Positions 34,065-47,932 of a DNA stretch of 64,000 bases are shown in pieces. The stretch comes from Malania oleifera (taxonomy: Eukaryota; Streptophyta; Magnoliopsida; Santalales; Ximeniaceae), in assembly GCF_029873635.1 (NCBI RefSeq), contig NC_080422.1:1592001-1656000 (forward strand). The letters run 5' to 3'. Numbering within the stretch: position 1 is the stretch's first letter; each line of letters opens with the position of its first letter. The position numbers and the translations under genes are program-made. The notes under the pieces are model-generated. The model was not told the origin of the DNA and ran no database searches. It worked only from the letters and a program-made list of their open reading frames with translations.

Positions 34065-35345
34065 TTAGAATATCAGCAATCTGGTATTCCCTTATGTTCT
34101 AAACCAGATTAATAACTCCATTATTTGTAAGATCTCTCAAGAAATAATACTTCACATCTATATGCTTGCTTCGACCATGTAGAACAGGATTCTTTGAGAG
34201 CTTTATTACTGAACTGTTGTCACAGTAAATGAGAGTAGGCCCATCTTCTTTGAACTGCAGCTCTTCAAGAATCTTCTTCAGCCAAATAGCTTCACAAGCA
34301 CAAGCTGTTGCTGCAACAAATTCTGTTTCAGTGGTTGACAATGTGACAATTGGTTGCTTCTTTAGTGATCACGAAAAAGCTCATGTTCCCAACATGAAAA
34401 CATACGCAGATGTGCTTTTACGATCATCAGAATCTTCTACATAATCACTATCTGTAAAACCAAACAAATCTAACTTTTCTCCCTTTTTAAAGAATAACCC
34501 GAACTCTTTAGTACCTTGCAAGTACCTAAGAATTCTTTTTATAGCCAAAAGATGAATCTCTATTGGACACTCTATGTATCTACTAATGACACTTACAACA
34601 GGCATTATATCAAGCCTTGTGGCAATCAAATACATTAAGCTCCCCACAATATGCTTGCAAAGAGTATTGTTAACCTTCTTTCCTCCATCATCTTTGTTTA
34701 ACTTCAAACCAAACTCAGATGGTGTATTCACAAGATTACAATCCTTCATCTGAAACCTGTCCAAGATTTCTCCTACGTATTTCTTTTGAGAAATAAGAAT
34801 GCCAATAGAAGACTGCATCATGCCAAGATCAAACATTTCAAATCCAGCCATCATGTATTTCTTAAAACTTCCAAACATGGTTATATTACTTCCATTATAG
34901 ATTAGATCATGTACATATAAGCAAACAATGAGCATTTTCCCTCCATCCTCAACTTTTATGAAACGTGTATGTTCATAAGGACATTTTTGAAATCCTTCCT
35001 TCAAAAAATAAATTTCTATATGATTATACCAAGCTCGTGGGGCCTGTTTTAATCCATATAGAGTCTTCTTTAGTCTATACACTTTATGCTAATTTCCAGA
35101 TTTCTCATAACTAGGAGGTTGATCGATAAATACCAGTTCCTTCAAATCTCCATGGAGGAACGCCGACTTCATGTCCAGTTGAAAGATAGGCCATGAGTTC
35201 TGAGCTGCTAATGCAATCACCAATCTGATTGTGTCATGCCTTGCAATTGGAGCAAAGACTTCTTTATAATCAACACCGCACTCTTGCTTATAGCCCTTGG
35301 CCACAAAGCGTGACTTGTACTTGTCTACTTCACCATTCTCCTATA
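34065..35345 (-). pseudogene. Copia reverse transcriptase and RNase H remnant
   Basis: Minus-strand segment of the copia fossil. The reverse transcriptase ('KEVFAPIARHDTIRLV', 'QLDMKSAFLHGDL', 'LYGLKQAPRAWY', 'LYVHDLIYNG') reads from 35304 down to about 34400. RNase H follows, with 'STTETEFVAA' and 'IYCDNSSVI' (34341-34099). Broken. Confidence 0.88.
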
Positions 35346-35691
35346 GCTTTGTCTTTTTTTTTTTTTTAACTAAAGGTGGGTGACACCTCCATTTATTTAT
35401 TGATATGTCCTCACTTTTGGCGGAGGAAAATCGTGGTTAAAAGATAAGCAAAAGGGAGAATACAGATAATGAATTAAAACCCTTCCCAAAAACAACACTA
35501 ACAACCAACCAAACCAATACAACAAATACAAACAATGCTAACTAAGAAACAAGTCTAAGCAGATCTAGAAAAACTTGAGAGTTGAACTAACGACGAAAGG
35601 AAGTGAGATCCAACCTATCCATCTGAAGTATACATTTCAGAGAACGTGATAAAAGATATTATTTTTCGTAAATGACATTGTTTCCCATTTC

Positions 35692-35982
35692 TCATTCTTT
35701 AGTGAGAAAATCAGTCGCACTATTACCTTCCTTATATTGATGGATCACCATGAAGTTCACTTTTTCTAACTCCGCCACAAGCTCCTCCCAAAAATCCCAA
35801 AGATACCACAAGGTACATCTACATTTCCAAAACCAATCAATAATAATTCGTAAGTCACTTTCAATAATGACATTAAAATAATGAAATTGTTTGCACAAAC
35901 AAATTCCTTCCATTATTACTTTTAATTCCGAACTATTGTTCGTACCATTACCAAGATAGCTTGAAAAAGCCACTTTCGCCAT
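35692..35982 (-). pseudogene. LINE RNase H domain
   Basis: About 96 residues open. It contains 'NNSSELKVIMEGI' (the E of the RNase H core), 'NVIIESDLRIIIDWF' (conserved ESD) and 'YKEGNSATDFLTKE' (the His/Asn-Asp end motif of plant LINE RNase H). The first catalytic Asp lies upstream of this open stretch. The domain would remove RNA during reverse transcription. Paralogous fragments are at 14951-15232 and 1915-2190. Confidence 0.75.
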
Positions 35983-36708
35983 GCCATGGTAGTCCCGAAT
36001 AATTCCTCCACCTCCTAAAGTACGGGATTGCCCCTATAACTCCCATCACAATTAAGTTTTATCCATCCTGCTGGAGGTTTAACCCACGAAATAATTTTTC
36101 CAAGCTTGTCGCAAACTCCCTTATGTTTAATTTGAAACTCTTTCAAAATCTTAATGTTTGACATCTTCAATTTTCGAAAAGAATTAGTGCTCTCAGCTAT
36201 AGAACTAACCCAGTATCAAACAATTCTCCACATTTGATCTGCACTTGATATAATCCTTCTATTCTAACTTTGCATCTTCGATTCTAGAGGCACCACGTAA
36301 TCAAACACGGAATCAGTCTGATTAAAATACCTTTAATAGACAATTTTCGAGCATAGTAGAACCAGTTTGCAATTCTGTTTTTTCAGAGAAGGAACCGCTA
36401 GAAAGGAATCCCTAACACCACACTGGCTCGACACCAAACCTATGAAGCCACCTCGCCTAAAGAAAGAATATGATCTGTGTTTGGAATTTCTACAAGTAGC
36501 AATCACAAGCAGAAGCCATCGATATTTCTTTGGTCTGAATTCTATCATCTACTGCCAAGCATCTGAACCAAACTTTCCATAAACACATCGAAATTCTTCT
36601 AGGCAATAAAGAATGTCAAAACCAGTCATTCCACACAAAATTATCACTTCTGCTCCTCACTGTCTCGCAAGTCATTTTTGTAGAGAAATTATCGTCAGGG
36701 GCAGACTT

Positions 36709-36978
36709 CTAAAGGAATATATCCTGCCCACTTTTACCAACCGACACATTATGTAAAATTTCCATTGTTCTATCAGCACCAACTAATTCTAGTAATAAAT
36801 TAGAGTTCCAGTTTTTATTCAGCCAACAATCCTTAATACACAAATTCTTGTTCAAAATATCCTCAGTACTCACAGATAATGGACCTGATGTCAGCCATCT
36901 ATCGGACCAAAAAGACGAGTTCGCACCTCTCACCAAAATTTTAACATTATCCATAACTTTTGAAATGGTGGACATCAT
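36709..36978 (-). pseudogene. LINE zinc-binding (zf-RVT-upstream) region
   Basis: A 89-residue open stretch with 'VRGANSSFWSDRWLTSGPL', the segment typically found between reverse transcriptase and RNase H in plant LINE ORF2 (usual form GDGxxxxFWxDxW). Part of the inactive LINE. Confidence 0.65.
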
Positions 36979-37319
36979 TGATCTCTAGAACCAAGAGTCA
37001 TTTGGTCGCCTATATTTTATTAATAAATGATCATTTCTACAATATTTAGCTCTGAAAAAATCTACCCATAAATTGTTAGAAGTGAGCAATCCGAAGGCAA
37101 ATTTCATAGGAAGAGATTTCTGAATTTCTTTAAGATCTCTCAAGCCTATACCCCCTTTTGAGGTAGGTTTACAAATTTTCCCCTAAGAGTGCAAATGAAT
37201 CTTCCTTTTACCTTTCATCTCTTCTCATAAAAAATTAGCAAGAAGAGAGTTGATACGAGAATATGTGACTTGCGAAACATTAATAACAGACATCAAATGT
37301 ATAGGCATGCTAGGCAACA

Positions 37320-37701
37320 TGTAGAGACCCGGGAAAATAAATTAATAAGAGAAAATGGGAAAAAATGGTTTTTGGCTAGGAAAGGAGAAAACTAGCGACA
37401 ATTTTATGGAGGGAACAGAAAACCGGCGAGGGTTATGGGAATTACCGTGGAATGGTAATAGGTAAATGGTAAAAAGGAAGCCAATTAATAGAAAACCAGC
37501 GACGATTTTCTGGAGGGAACAGAAAATTGGCGACTGTTTTGGAATTACCGTGGAGCGGTAATAGGCAAACGGTAAAAACTAGACCAGTGAAATAGAAAAC
37601 AGGCAACAATTTTCTGGGGGTCAAAGAAAATCGGTGACGGTTTTCTCTATAGTGGGAGCTATAAGGAAAATCGAGAGCATCATTTTATTTAATCAAACAA
37701 A

Positions 37702-37761
<60 letters not shown>

Positions 37762-38433
37762 TAAACTCAAAAAGCTCCCTTTTTCTCTCTTCGATTTCGG
37801 CCTCATTTTAGCCCGGATTGACAATCAGGAACCACCACAGGGTTCTTGGGAAGATTTTCTAAAACCTACGTGGAGCAGATTTTCAGTTTGAGGTTCTAGG
37901 GCACCATCCTAAAACTAGGGTAAGTGATGTATTTCAGGGTTTTAAAGCTAATTTGGAGTATACGAAACCTAAGAAATGTTAAATGAAAATTATTCTGGGA
38001 GTCATGTTGAATAATTTGGGGGTAAATGTGAATTGCAGGTTTTTGGGCTGCGAACGCCGAGGGGCGTAGAAATTGGGTGTTTTAGCAAAATCTCAGTAAG
38101 TCAGGTAAGAGGAATAAGTTATAACAATCAATTTTGAAAAATACTGATTAAGTTATTATGTGAAAACGGTATTATGATATTTTACCTGAAATTTATTTAT
38201 GATATAAATATCAGATGAAACTTGTGTGACATATGATTTATATTGAGATATATTTAAAACTGAGTTAAATTATTTAGCCTGAGAATATGAGATTATGAAA
38301 TGTGAATTGAGATATGAGATTTGAAATAGGGAAAAATAATGAAAGTGAAATGAACTGAAAATGTATATCTTCTGAGAAATAATGATTATGAGATATTGAA
38401 ATGTTTTATTGAGAACAGTGAATTACGTAAAAT

Positions 38434-38476
<43 letters not shown>

Positions 38477-41400
38477 ATATATATGTATGTATTTATGAGA
38501 TGAAGTGAGTATTGAACTAATGAAATACCATTGAAATGATGAAATGAGTTGTGAATACTGAATTGTGAAAGCTGAATTGAGAATATTGCAATGTTAATAC
38601 TGCAATGAAAATAATGAAATGTGAATACTGAAATGAGAATATGAGAATGTGAGTATTGTAATGTGAATACTACAATACAGATATTAAAATGTGGATATAA
38701 GAAATATGAATATGAGAAATATGGTTATGAAAAATGTGAATATGAGAAATGTGAATATTGCAACGTAAAATTTTGCAATATGAATATTGAAATGTGATTG
38801 ATGAAATGCCAACACCGCATAATGATTGCAGGTATGTAGTAATGATAACCCTGATGGATGGATATGGAAACCCTAATGATGGGTTGTGATTTTGAGGTTG
38901 CTAGCGGAGGCAGTGCAACCACGCGGGCTCGTGGAGCGTGTGGCGTGATAGTAGATTGAGCTATATAACAAAGTTGTTGTGCCCACTGAGTCCAGATCAG
39001 GGCTATAGGCCGGCTAGTCGTACAACAAACACGGGATATATGAGATGATATTTTGATTTAACCGGGTCGGCCAACCGCGGTTAGGTCTAGCCTTCGGACC
39101 GCACAACCCTATTCATGGGGGGAAGTATGACGTGGAGAAAAATCCTCAAGGCAGTCATGAGTTACAGACACGGATGTATCGGTTACCAAGGATACTCATG
39201 AGCTAGATGTGAAATGAAAAAAAAATGAAAATGAAATGAAAATGGAAATGAAAATAGAAATGAGGAATGAAATAGTGTGAGTTAATATTATAAATAATGA
39301 AGTGAAGTAAAACACTCTGCCTGAGGGCTTACTGAATAAGGTGAATGCCTTGATAAGTATCAGTTATAGTCGAACCCGAGTTAATCGGGAAAGAACGCAA
39401 ATGATATCAAGGCAGAGGGAAGCTACTTGTATGGACGGGTAAGCTTCCCTATTCTTAGGAACTTCACTGGAAGACAGGGATTGCATGTAAACGAGTTGAA
39501 AATGGATATGATGCTTGTAAAAGCTTGTATTTTATATTTATATAAATATGATTATGGAAATTGTAACGACCTGAAAAATAACGGTATTTAAATAATAAAG
39601 AGATAGGGAAATGGAAACAGAAATAGAAGTCTGAAATTCGTCGACGAGGGATGAAGTTCGTCGATGAAATTATTAAAGGACTCGTCGACGAGGTGATGTG
39701 TCTTGTCGACAAATTCAGCTCTATAAATAGTGAAAACCCGAATTTTTGATGAAATTTTAGTGCAAGAAACCCTCTATTTCTCTCTCTACGTCCCTCCCTT
39801 CTTCTCTTTTTGATCTCGGCCCCGTTTCACGCCGGATCGACGATTTGAAGTCACCATGACGCTCCTAGCGAAGTTTTCTGCAAGTCTACTAGAGCTGATC
39901 GTTGGTGGAATTAGTTTGGATTTCGTCCCAATTTCAGGGTAAGACATTTTATTCAGTATTTGTCTTTCGCTTAGTTATAAGAAATACAATACACGAAGAA
40001 ATACCGATGTTTTGTTTTGGGGGATTTGATTTTCAGGATGTTGAGTGGGGAACCTTGCGGGTATAGGGCTAGAGTACAGTAGGGACTTTTCAGATATAAG
40101 GTAAGGAAAATATGCTATACTAGGAATTTTTATAATGTTAACAGAGATTTTACACATGTATATACTAGCTTTTTACCCAGTTTTATAGAATATGAGTTTT
40201 AAATGCTTATGTGGCCTTAGTAGATAATTATTTGATGAAGAACTTATACAGTTTCTCATACTATACAAAATACATAGATATAGATAGTATATTACAATTT
40301 TATTCAAATCAGTATGTTATAATTTTATATAGATCAGTATATTACAGATTTTCGCCCAGAACAGTATATTGCAAGTTTTACTCAGATCAGTATATTATAA
40401 CTTTATGCAGAACAGTATATACAGTATTTATAGTTTACCATATTTCCTATTACCATAATATACAAAGTATACAGATAGAGTATATAGATAGAGTAAACAG
40501 ACAAATATACAGAGAGAGCATCAAGATGCTACTAATACAGAATATAGAGATTACAGAGTTTATAGTACAGAAAGATAGCGTTGTGGTAATTTTGGAAACA
40601 TGATGAAAACAGTAAAAGAGTATATATGTATATATATAGTATTAGATCCCTGAGGAATGATTATAGATAGATACAAATAAAGAATAAAGAGCACAATACC
40701 GTTGTTAGATACAGATAGAGTGCAACCACATATCTCAGATAGTGTGTGGGTAACGTCAACCGTACTCAGAGAGTATGCAGCTCCCTAGTTCGTTGGGTGG
40801 AGGGGGTCGGTTTGACGAGGTAGCAGCCAGTCTCGTGCCTAGGAGAGTATGCAGTTTGGCTGGACTGAAGTAGTGTAGAGTATATTGACTTATCTAGAGG
40901 GCCGACTAGATTAAGTCCCGTCTACGGGCCGCACAACCATGTCATGAGGGGTCAAATCATGACATACAGAGTTCCAGGGATAAAATATAGTTATGTATAT
41001 GTATACAGTTTTACAGTATATGATGAGTATAGTATGATATTATCACTATGAAAAGTAGAAAATATAGATGATACAATTATATTTTAAATTGCGAAAAGAA
41101 AGATATGCTTTACAGATTTACCATTGTATTATAGTTTAGTTGTTATTTAAACAATATTCCTAACTTAGTTGTCACATACTAGTAATAGCATATTTCCACT
41201 TATTGAGCGTCGACTCATCCCATGACTTTAACATTTTTCAGGTGAGCCAGCTGGGCGAGCAAACCAGGCTCACGGATAGAGAGTACATTGGTTACCCTAG
41301 TTTAGAGGTAAGTTTGTGTAGGATTTTGTTTTTTGGGACAAATATTTTGGAGAGAGATGTATTATATAATTATGGTTTAGAAATATAGATTCCTGGTATT

Positions 41401-42045
41401 GTATGATGTGTATAGATGTATGAATTATGTTTCCGCTGTATAGGTATGATTTATATTCAGATTTACTCTGGTGCCTCGAGGCTCGAATTCCATAGCAGGG
41501 GGTATCAGAACAGTTTATATATATATAATGATGTTAATTTTGAGGTTGTCACAGAAATGATATATATTTTCTCAGAAGATATTATTACTGAAATGAGTAT
41601 ATATGTTATGATATTATGAAACTCATACTGCCATACACCGTAGATAATTTATTTCATCTTACTGAAATGTGTCTCACCCAATCATTTAAATATTTCAGGA
41701 AACTGAGATAAGTTTGGTGATAGAACTCCGAGATAGAGGGGAACAGATACCCTGGGTAGACAGGGTGAGTATTTTGAGGTAGGGAGGTTTGATTCTCCTA
41801 GAGTTTTTGTGGTAGACTTGTATTTATGGATGGTTAGTACTCTGGTATGTGTATTCGCTGTGGTTTGTATATATATATGAATTGACTTCCGTTGTTAGAG
41901 TTGTGTATATGAGTATGATTGTATAGCCGGTACCCACTTTCGGGTCGGGTTATGTATTGTGGTATCAAAGGTTGACGTGGCCGATATGTGATATATATGT
42001 TAATTATATGGAAAAAAAATGGTATGAAAAATCAGGGCGTCACAC
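37320..42045 (+). mobile_element. Solo LTR, type II, TSD CAACA, with a nested LTR
   Basis: Inserted in the LINE. The duplication CAACA is exact (37315-37319 and 42046-42050). Own length about 2.73 kb after removing the nested LTR at 39562-41553. Starts TGTAGAGACC, ends CGTCACA. The upstream part carries a ladder of six imperfect 'gaaaaccggcgacggtttt' palindromes (about 37385-37645) and a (CT)n run (37709-37757). A donor-like AGGGTAAG sits at 37920. Long runs of 'atgtgaatactg' repeats (about 38500-38800) and an (AT)n tract (38438-38468) fill the middle. TGGTATCAAAG, like a tRNA-Met primer site, lies inside the LTR at 41960-41970. Confidence 0.88.
39562..41553 (+). mobile_element. Solo LTR, type I, nested, TSD GAAAT
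   Basis: 1.99 kb inside the preceding LTR, with an exact duplication GAAAT (39557-39561 and 41554-41558). Starts TGTAACGACC, ends GTCACA. It carries the CGTCGACGA palindromes (39637-39715), TATAAATA (about 39722), donor GGGTAAG at 39939, acceptor TTTTTCAG at 41241 and GGTATCAGAA at 41501-41510. It is the youngest layer of a four-deep nest. Confidence 0.88.
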
Positions 42046-42905
42046 AACACATGTCTTAATGAAATGAATCTTTCACCTTGTGAGAGCAACTTAGATTTCC
42101 ATCATACAATTTTCTTTCTAATATTCTCCACCAGAGGCTCCAAGGTCTTAGAAGACAATTTTACAAAAACCAAAGGCACATCCAAATGCGTAACTGGAAA
42201 TTAACCTTCCATGAAACCTGTGATTCTCAATAAATCACGTTTCTGAGCAGGAATGATGTAATTCGAAAGGAATAACGCAGACTTTGTCTTACTGATTTTT
42301 TGACTCAATCACTTCTCATACATCTTCAGAGCGTAAACCAAATTTCTAATAGACCTTTTCCCACCATTTGCGAAAATAAGAATATCATCCGCATATAGCA
42401 AATGCGACACTAAAGGGGAACCAATCGAATGATTAAATTGTCCAATACGACCTATCTCATAGTTTTTCCTAAGTAACCTTGTCAACACCTCCTCCATTAT
42501 GATGAATAAATAAGGAGAATGTGGATCCCCTTGCCGCAAGCCTCTAGTAGATTGAAAAAACTCTTTAAAGGTTCCGTTCATTATAACGAAAAATCACAAG
42601 GACTCCACACAATTTTTTATGAGTTTGCAAAACCTATCAAAGAAACCAAAAGCTTTAAGAACCTCCAGAAGAAAATTCCAGTTTACCCTGTCATAAGCCT
42701 TAGCTATATCAAGTTTTACCATCACATTGCCGCTAGCCATTTTTTTGTGCAAGGAATGAACTCTTTCTTGTGCAAGTGTAATATTCTAAAAAATACTATA
42801 CCCAGGAATAAAAACACCTTGTTCATGCAAGACCAACTTATCAACAACCTTAGTTATTTTAAAAACAATAATCTTGGAAAAAAATTTATAAGCCACAGAG
42901 CATTT

Positions 42906-44694
42906 TGTGCCCTTTTGGAAGATTAGATAATTCCCAAGTGTCATTCTTTTCGATGGCTGCAATTTCAGCATCCATAACCTTCCCGCCATTTTGATTCTTT
43001 GATAGCACTTTCAAACAATGTAAGATCACAATATGAAAATAGCGCAAAATGAGTGATTTGGTCTTTAGATTGATCAATTCTGGTTATCTCATAATCTGAA
43101 ATCCACGCTGGCCTCCTTCAAAAACGATGAGAACGTGATTCAGCTGCTACTTCTGGTGTTGTTGGAGTGACTTTAGAGGTTGCAGGAGTTTCATTTTGAG
43201 GATTCTCAAATGCATCAGTTGCTGGAGCAAGGTGTTGTTGCGGCTGGTTTGCTTCATCACCATCTTCTCCATCAAAACTAGTTGGAATTGGCTCCCCAAC
43301 TACATTTTTTCTCCATTCCCATATTTGATCTTCATAAAAAACAACATCTCGACTGATAAGTATTTTCTTAGTGTTAGGATTATAAAGCTTATAAGCTTTT
43401 GATTGATCACTAACACCAAGAAAAATACATTTTTCTCCCTTGTCATCCAACTTCTTCCTCTTTTGATATGAAATATGGGCATATGGAACACACCCAAAAA
43501 TTCTGAAGTGATCAACAACTGGTTTCCGTCCGCTCCATGCTTCCTCTAGCGTCTTATTTTGAACAGGAAGTGTGGGACTTCTATTCAATATATGAATGCT
43601 TTAGTTAACTGCTTTAGGTTAGAAGCTCTTTAGAATACAACTCCTCATTAAAAGACTTCGCACCATATTTAGAATAGTACGATTCTTCCTATAAGTTGCT
43701 GTAAGCTACCTTTTGATTCCATGAGTCTCACAGAAATTTGCAAATTCATGTGAATTATATTCTCCACCACGATCTGTGCAAAGAATTTTTATGGGACTGC
43801 CAACTTCTTTCTCAACTAGCACTTTATAGCTTTTAAAGGCTAGAAAGGCTTCAGACTTCTCTTGCAAAAAATAAACTTAGCTTTTACGACTAAAATCATA
43901 AATGAAAGTAAGTATATACCTCTTACCTCCATTAGAGCATGGAGTTATTGGCCCGCAAATGTCGAAATGAACAAGCTCCAGTGCAGCCTTCATTCTCCAT
44001 GATTTCCCTTGTGGGAATTGATTATGGTGTTGTTTGCTAACAACACATTCTTCACAAACTTCAGAAGGAGCTGTAATTTGAGGAAGACCTGTCATCATAT
44101 TCTTCTGTTGTAAAGTCTTCAACCTACCAAAACTAAGATGCCCATAGCGAAAATATCATAGCCATTCCTTCTCTCCCAATCTTGTAGAAAGACATCAGTG
44201 AGCAGTGTCATGGAGATACAATGGAAACATTCAGTTGACTGTCATGTTGACTTGAGCTATCAAGCCCAACTTCTCATCTTCAATTCTGTAAACTCCATTT
44301 TTGATAGAGATTCTATATCCCTTTTCTTGTAGCTGACCAACACTGAGTAAGTTTGTTCTCAAATCTGGAACAAAGAGAACATTAGAAATAGTTTGAATAG
44401 AAATTTTGTTGGTTTGAATTGCTACCTATCCCTTTCCCATAACAGAGATTATAGAGCCATTACCGAACTTCACAACATCACAAAAAGCTTCATCCAATTC
44501 AGAGAACACAGACTTCTCTCCACTCATATAGTTGTTGCAGCTAGTGTCTAAGTACCACAAGAATTTATTGTGGGTTTCCTCCACATAACAAGCCATCAAC
44601 AAAGACACTTCTTCTTCCTTCTGAGAAAAATTGGACTGCTTCCCACCATCTCTCCTTAGATTAGTATGACACTCTGACTTGTAGTGGCCAAACT
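42906..44694 (-). pseudogene. Copia protease-integrase remnant
   Basis: Minus-strand segment of the copia fossil. Near 44590-44430 it holds the protease-side stretch 'KFLWYLDTSCNNYMSG'. The integrase zinc region 'CEECVVSKQHHNQFPQG' is at about 44050-43990 and 'ALELVHFDICGPI' near 43960. The integrase end 'LEEAWSGRKPVVDHFRIFG' is at 43545-43490. The region before reverse transcriptase ('IAAIEKNDTWELSNLPKGH') is near 42960-42910. Broken. Confidence 0.82.
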
Positions 44695-44699
44695 TGTGA

Positions 44700-47040
44700 T
44701 GTAACGACCTACTACTTATTTTAGCATTTTTTTTCTTATCTGTAAATCATAATATCTTCTGTTTGAAATACTACTAATAACATCTCAGGCCCAAAGGAAC
44801 ACTAGGGAAGACTCTGTACGTCATACAAAACTAGGCAGCGGTAAACAAAAACTGGGAACTGCTATATACAATATAATACGAGAAAGCTATAGAACTATAA
44901 AATAGATTTACAATACAAAATACCTAGTGACGCCACTATAATCTGAAAACTATTCAAAAACACTGTTATCTCAAAAATACCTAACCTTCCCACAAGGGCA
45001 ACTCAAGTCAACCTCTACCCACGAGCCTGATCTGCTCGCCTAACTGGATCTCCTGAAAAATGATAAGACACTAGGATGAGACAACGCTCAGTAAGTGGAA
45101 ATATGCTATTACTAGTGTATGGCGACTGAGTTACATATTTAAAATACTGAAATAAGACTGAAATCTGATAAAACTGATAAAAGTACAGAATATATCTATC
45201 ATGTAATCTTTAAAATATGACTGTGTATTTGAGTTTTGCTATCTGAAGGTACTGTTAGTATAATAATATAAATTGCTGATGTGTGATATATCTGTACATA
45301 GGAATTTCTTTTATACCTTAGGATCTGTATATCATGATATAACCCCTCATGATAGGGTTGTGAGGTCTGTAGGCTGGACTTATTCTGGTTGGCCTACCAG
45401 ACAAGTCAATATATATTTGTACATCTGCCAATCTAGCCCACTGCAATCTCTCTGGGTAATCTCCAAACTCTAGCATCGTCTAACCAACCACCTCAACCCA
45501 GCTCGCTAAGGAGATTACAATCTCTCCTGACTCGGCTAGACAGAATCCACATACTATCTGAGTTATGTGGTTGCACTCTATTCTATACTAGCAATGGTAC
45601 CGTGCTCTGCTGTATATTTATCTTTCTATAATTTCCATAGGGTTTTGTAACTGTGTAATATTGTATACATATATAAATATATAATAATCTTACTGCTTTT
45701 AATATGATTTCAAAAACAACCATAACATTATAGTTCTGAACTGTATTCATAATATCTGTCTGTATCATCTGTGATTTCTGTCTGTGCTATCTGTAACAAC
45801 TATATATAATATCTGTATATAATATTCGTATACAATATCTGTATATAATATTTGTATATAATATCTGTGTATAATATCTGTGTATAATATCTATAATCTC
45901 TGTATAATTTGATTATAACATCTTGATGCTAAAACTGAATAATCTGTCTATAATATCTATAAAATCTGTCTGAGTGTTATGGTGTAGAAATCATGTTATT
46001 CTAAGAAATACTATAAGTCTCATTCATTACAAATGATATGAAATATCTGAATATTTGTAATACTGAAAAATCTACATACTATACAGTAATAAACTCATGC
46101 CACACATTTGAGTAAACCTATTCTTATGCTTAATTTCTATAATTTTGCTATAAAGATAATATTCATAATTCCCTAGGAAAAATAATCTAATCTGCATGCT
46201 TGTATATACATATTCATAATATTCTGTATACATAATAAAAATTGCTAGCATAACATATTTTCCTTACCTTAAATCTGAAAAGTCCATATAAAATTCTGAC
46301 TCTATACCCGCAGGGTTCCTAACTCAACAGCCTAAAAATAATATTCCCCAAAACAAAACATCAGTATTTCCTTACCTATAACATTTCTTACAACTACAAG
46401 GAAGATATAATCTGAATAAAATGTCTTACCCTGAATTTAGAATGAATTTCAAATCAACTTTCCCCACGATCTGCTTCGACAGACTTGTAAAGAACTTCGT
46501 CAAGAGGGACGTGGTGGCTTCAGATCTTCAATTTGGCGAGAAATGGGGCTAGGATTGAAGAGAGAAGGGGAGGGGGTCGTAGGGGAGAGAGAGAGAGAGA
46601 GATAGAGAGAGAGAGAAAGAGAGAGAAGGGTTTGGCACTGAAGATTTTATTAAGAATCTGAGTTTCAGCTATTTATAGGGCTGGATTCGTTAACGAGACC
46701 GTCACTAGTCGTGAGGTCCTTTAATATTTCATCGACAACCCCTACCGCATTCTCGACAAATCGCATGGGCCAAAAACCCTCTCTCGGTATCTTCTCGTCA
46801 ACGAGGCGTGGCTTCGTCGACAAAGCCTACTTATGCGCTCATCGACGAACTCCCTGTGTTCATCAAGGAGGTCCTGTGTAAAAATCTTCGAGTTATTATA
46901 TTCAAAGTGTAATGTCGTCGAAGAACTCGAATCGACGAACTAGAAGCGTTCGTCGACGAAACCTACTACCTCATTTTGTTTCTATTTCCATTTCCCTCTC
47001 TTTTTATTATTTAAATATCATTATTCTTCAGGTTGTTACA
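44700..47040 (-). mobile_element. Solo LTR, type I, minus strand, TSD TGTGA
   Basis: 2.34 kb inside the copia element, with an exact duplication TGTGA (44695-44699 and 47041-47045). On the minus strand it starts TGTAACAACC and ends CGTTACA. The palindrome ladder is at 46685-46965, CTATAAATAG at about 46670-46680, a GA-rich (CT on minus) run at 46587-46625, donor GGGTAAG at 46429 and acceptor TTTTTCAGG near 45053. The middle contains about ten tandem 'ataatatctgtat' units (45790-45905). Confidence 0.88.
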
Positions 47041-47045
47041 TGTGA

Positions 47046-47932
47046 CACCTGTAGCATTCAACTCTTAATTTGTCCGTTGACTTTAACTTGGAAGGCTTTG
47101 AATGATTGTTGCTGTTGTCATGGCTTTTTCCACTCCCTTGAGAATCAAATCTTCAGATTTCTGATTTTGCAGTGTTTACCGCTGTGGCCACACCCTCTAC
47201 CTCTACCTCTCCTACCTCTGCCTCTTCCTTGTCCATGACCTCCTCCTTTTGATGCTGAGGCTTGTAACGCTTGCTCCTCCTTGTCTTGCTGATTCATTTT
47301 TTGCTTATGAACCAACAAAGAATTCTGCAATTCATCAATGGACATGCTGTTAGTGTCTTTAGATTCCTCAATCGAACAAACAACATAGTTGAATTTTGTT
47401 GTCATCGAACGAAGAATCTTCTAAATGATAGTGACATCTGTCATTTAGTCACCATAGATTCTCATCTTATTTGTGATTGCCATCGTCCTGGAGAAGTAAT
47501 TTGTCACTGATTTTCCAGACTTCATGTGTAAAGTTTCGAAATCACCTCGAAGTGCTTGCAACTGTGCCCTCTTTGCCTTTACTGTCCCCTCATACTTCTT
47601 CTATGTCATAGGAGTCCTCAGATCGGCTTAAATGTTCTTACAAGAATGGGTTTCCAGGATGGAATAACAATTATCTTGAAAGAGATAATTCTTTGTTTTT
47701 GAAAATCCTTCAACTTTTGCCCTCAAGCTTCCACTTCTGTCATCTATTAGCACAAATACCTGTTGCTGTTTTCTCTACTACTTCCAAACAACAACTCCCA
47801 ATTTCTTTGGACCTAAAAAAATTTCCATAGCAGGCCCCCCCTCCAATGGTCACTATTGACCATCAGGGGAATATGCTACACAAGAGTTTCAGAAGCCATT
47901 GTGGAACTCTAACTTGACTCTGATATCACTGA
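47046..47932 (-). pseudogene. Copia gag remnant and leader
   Basis: The gag region contains 'SIDELQNSLLVHKQKM' followed by a glycine/arginine-rich tract (GRGRGRRGRGRG) at about 47320-47170, typical of plant copia gag just before the zinc knuckle. The leader next to the 5' LTR holds a primer-site-like 'gatatcagagtcaag' on the minus strand (about 47913-47927). Broken. Confidence 0.78.

Larger units (their letters stand above)
35354..42905 (-). mobile_element. 5'-truncated LINE with an LTR inserted in it
   Basis: The LINE's own DNA is 35354-37319 and 42051-about 42905 (minus strand), roughly 2.8 kb. From its truncated 5' end it reads into the reverse transcriptase near 'SVAYKFFSKII' (junction with copia inside the frame at 42786-42989), then 'GLRQGDPHSPYLF' and 'LLYADDILIF' (42309-42581). 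After the inserted solo LTR come the zinc-binding region (36709-36978, 'SFWSDRWL'), the RNase H domain (35692-35982) and a 3' UTR ending in an A tract (plus T run 35354-35367). Several stops and frame shifts disrupt it: for example, the RT frame is not open across 42586-42786, and the stretch 36040-36700 has no continuous frame. No clean target duplication is visible in the copia flanks, so the insertion may have removed some target DNA. Other copies in the window are only 3' ends. Confidence 0.82.
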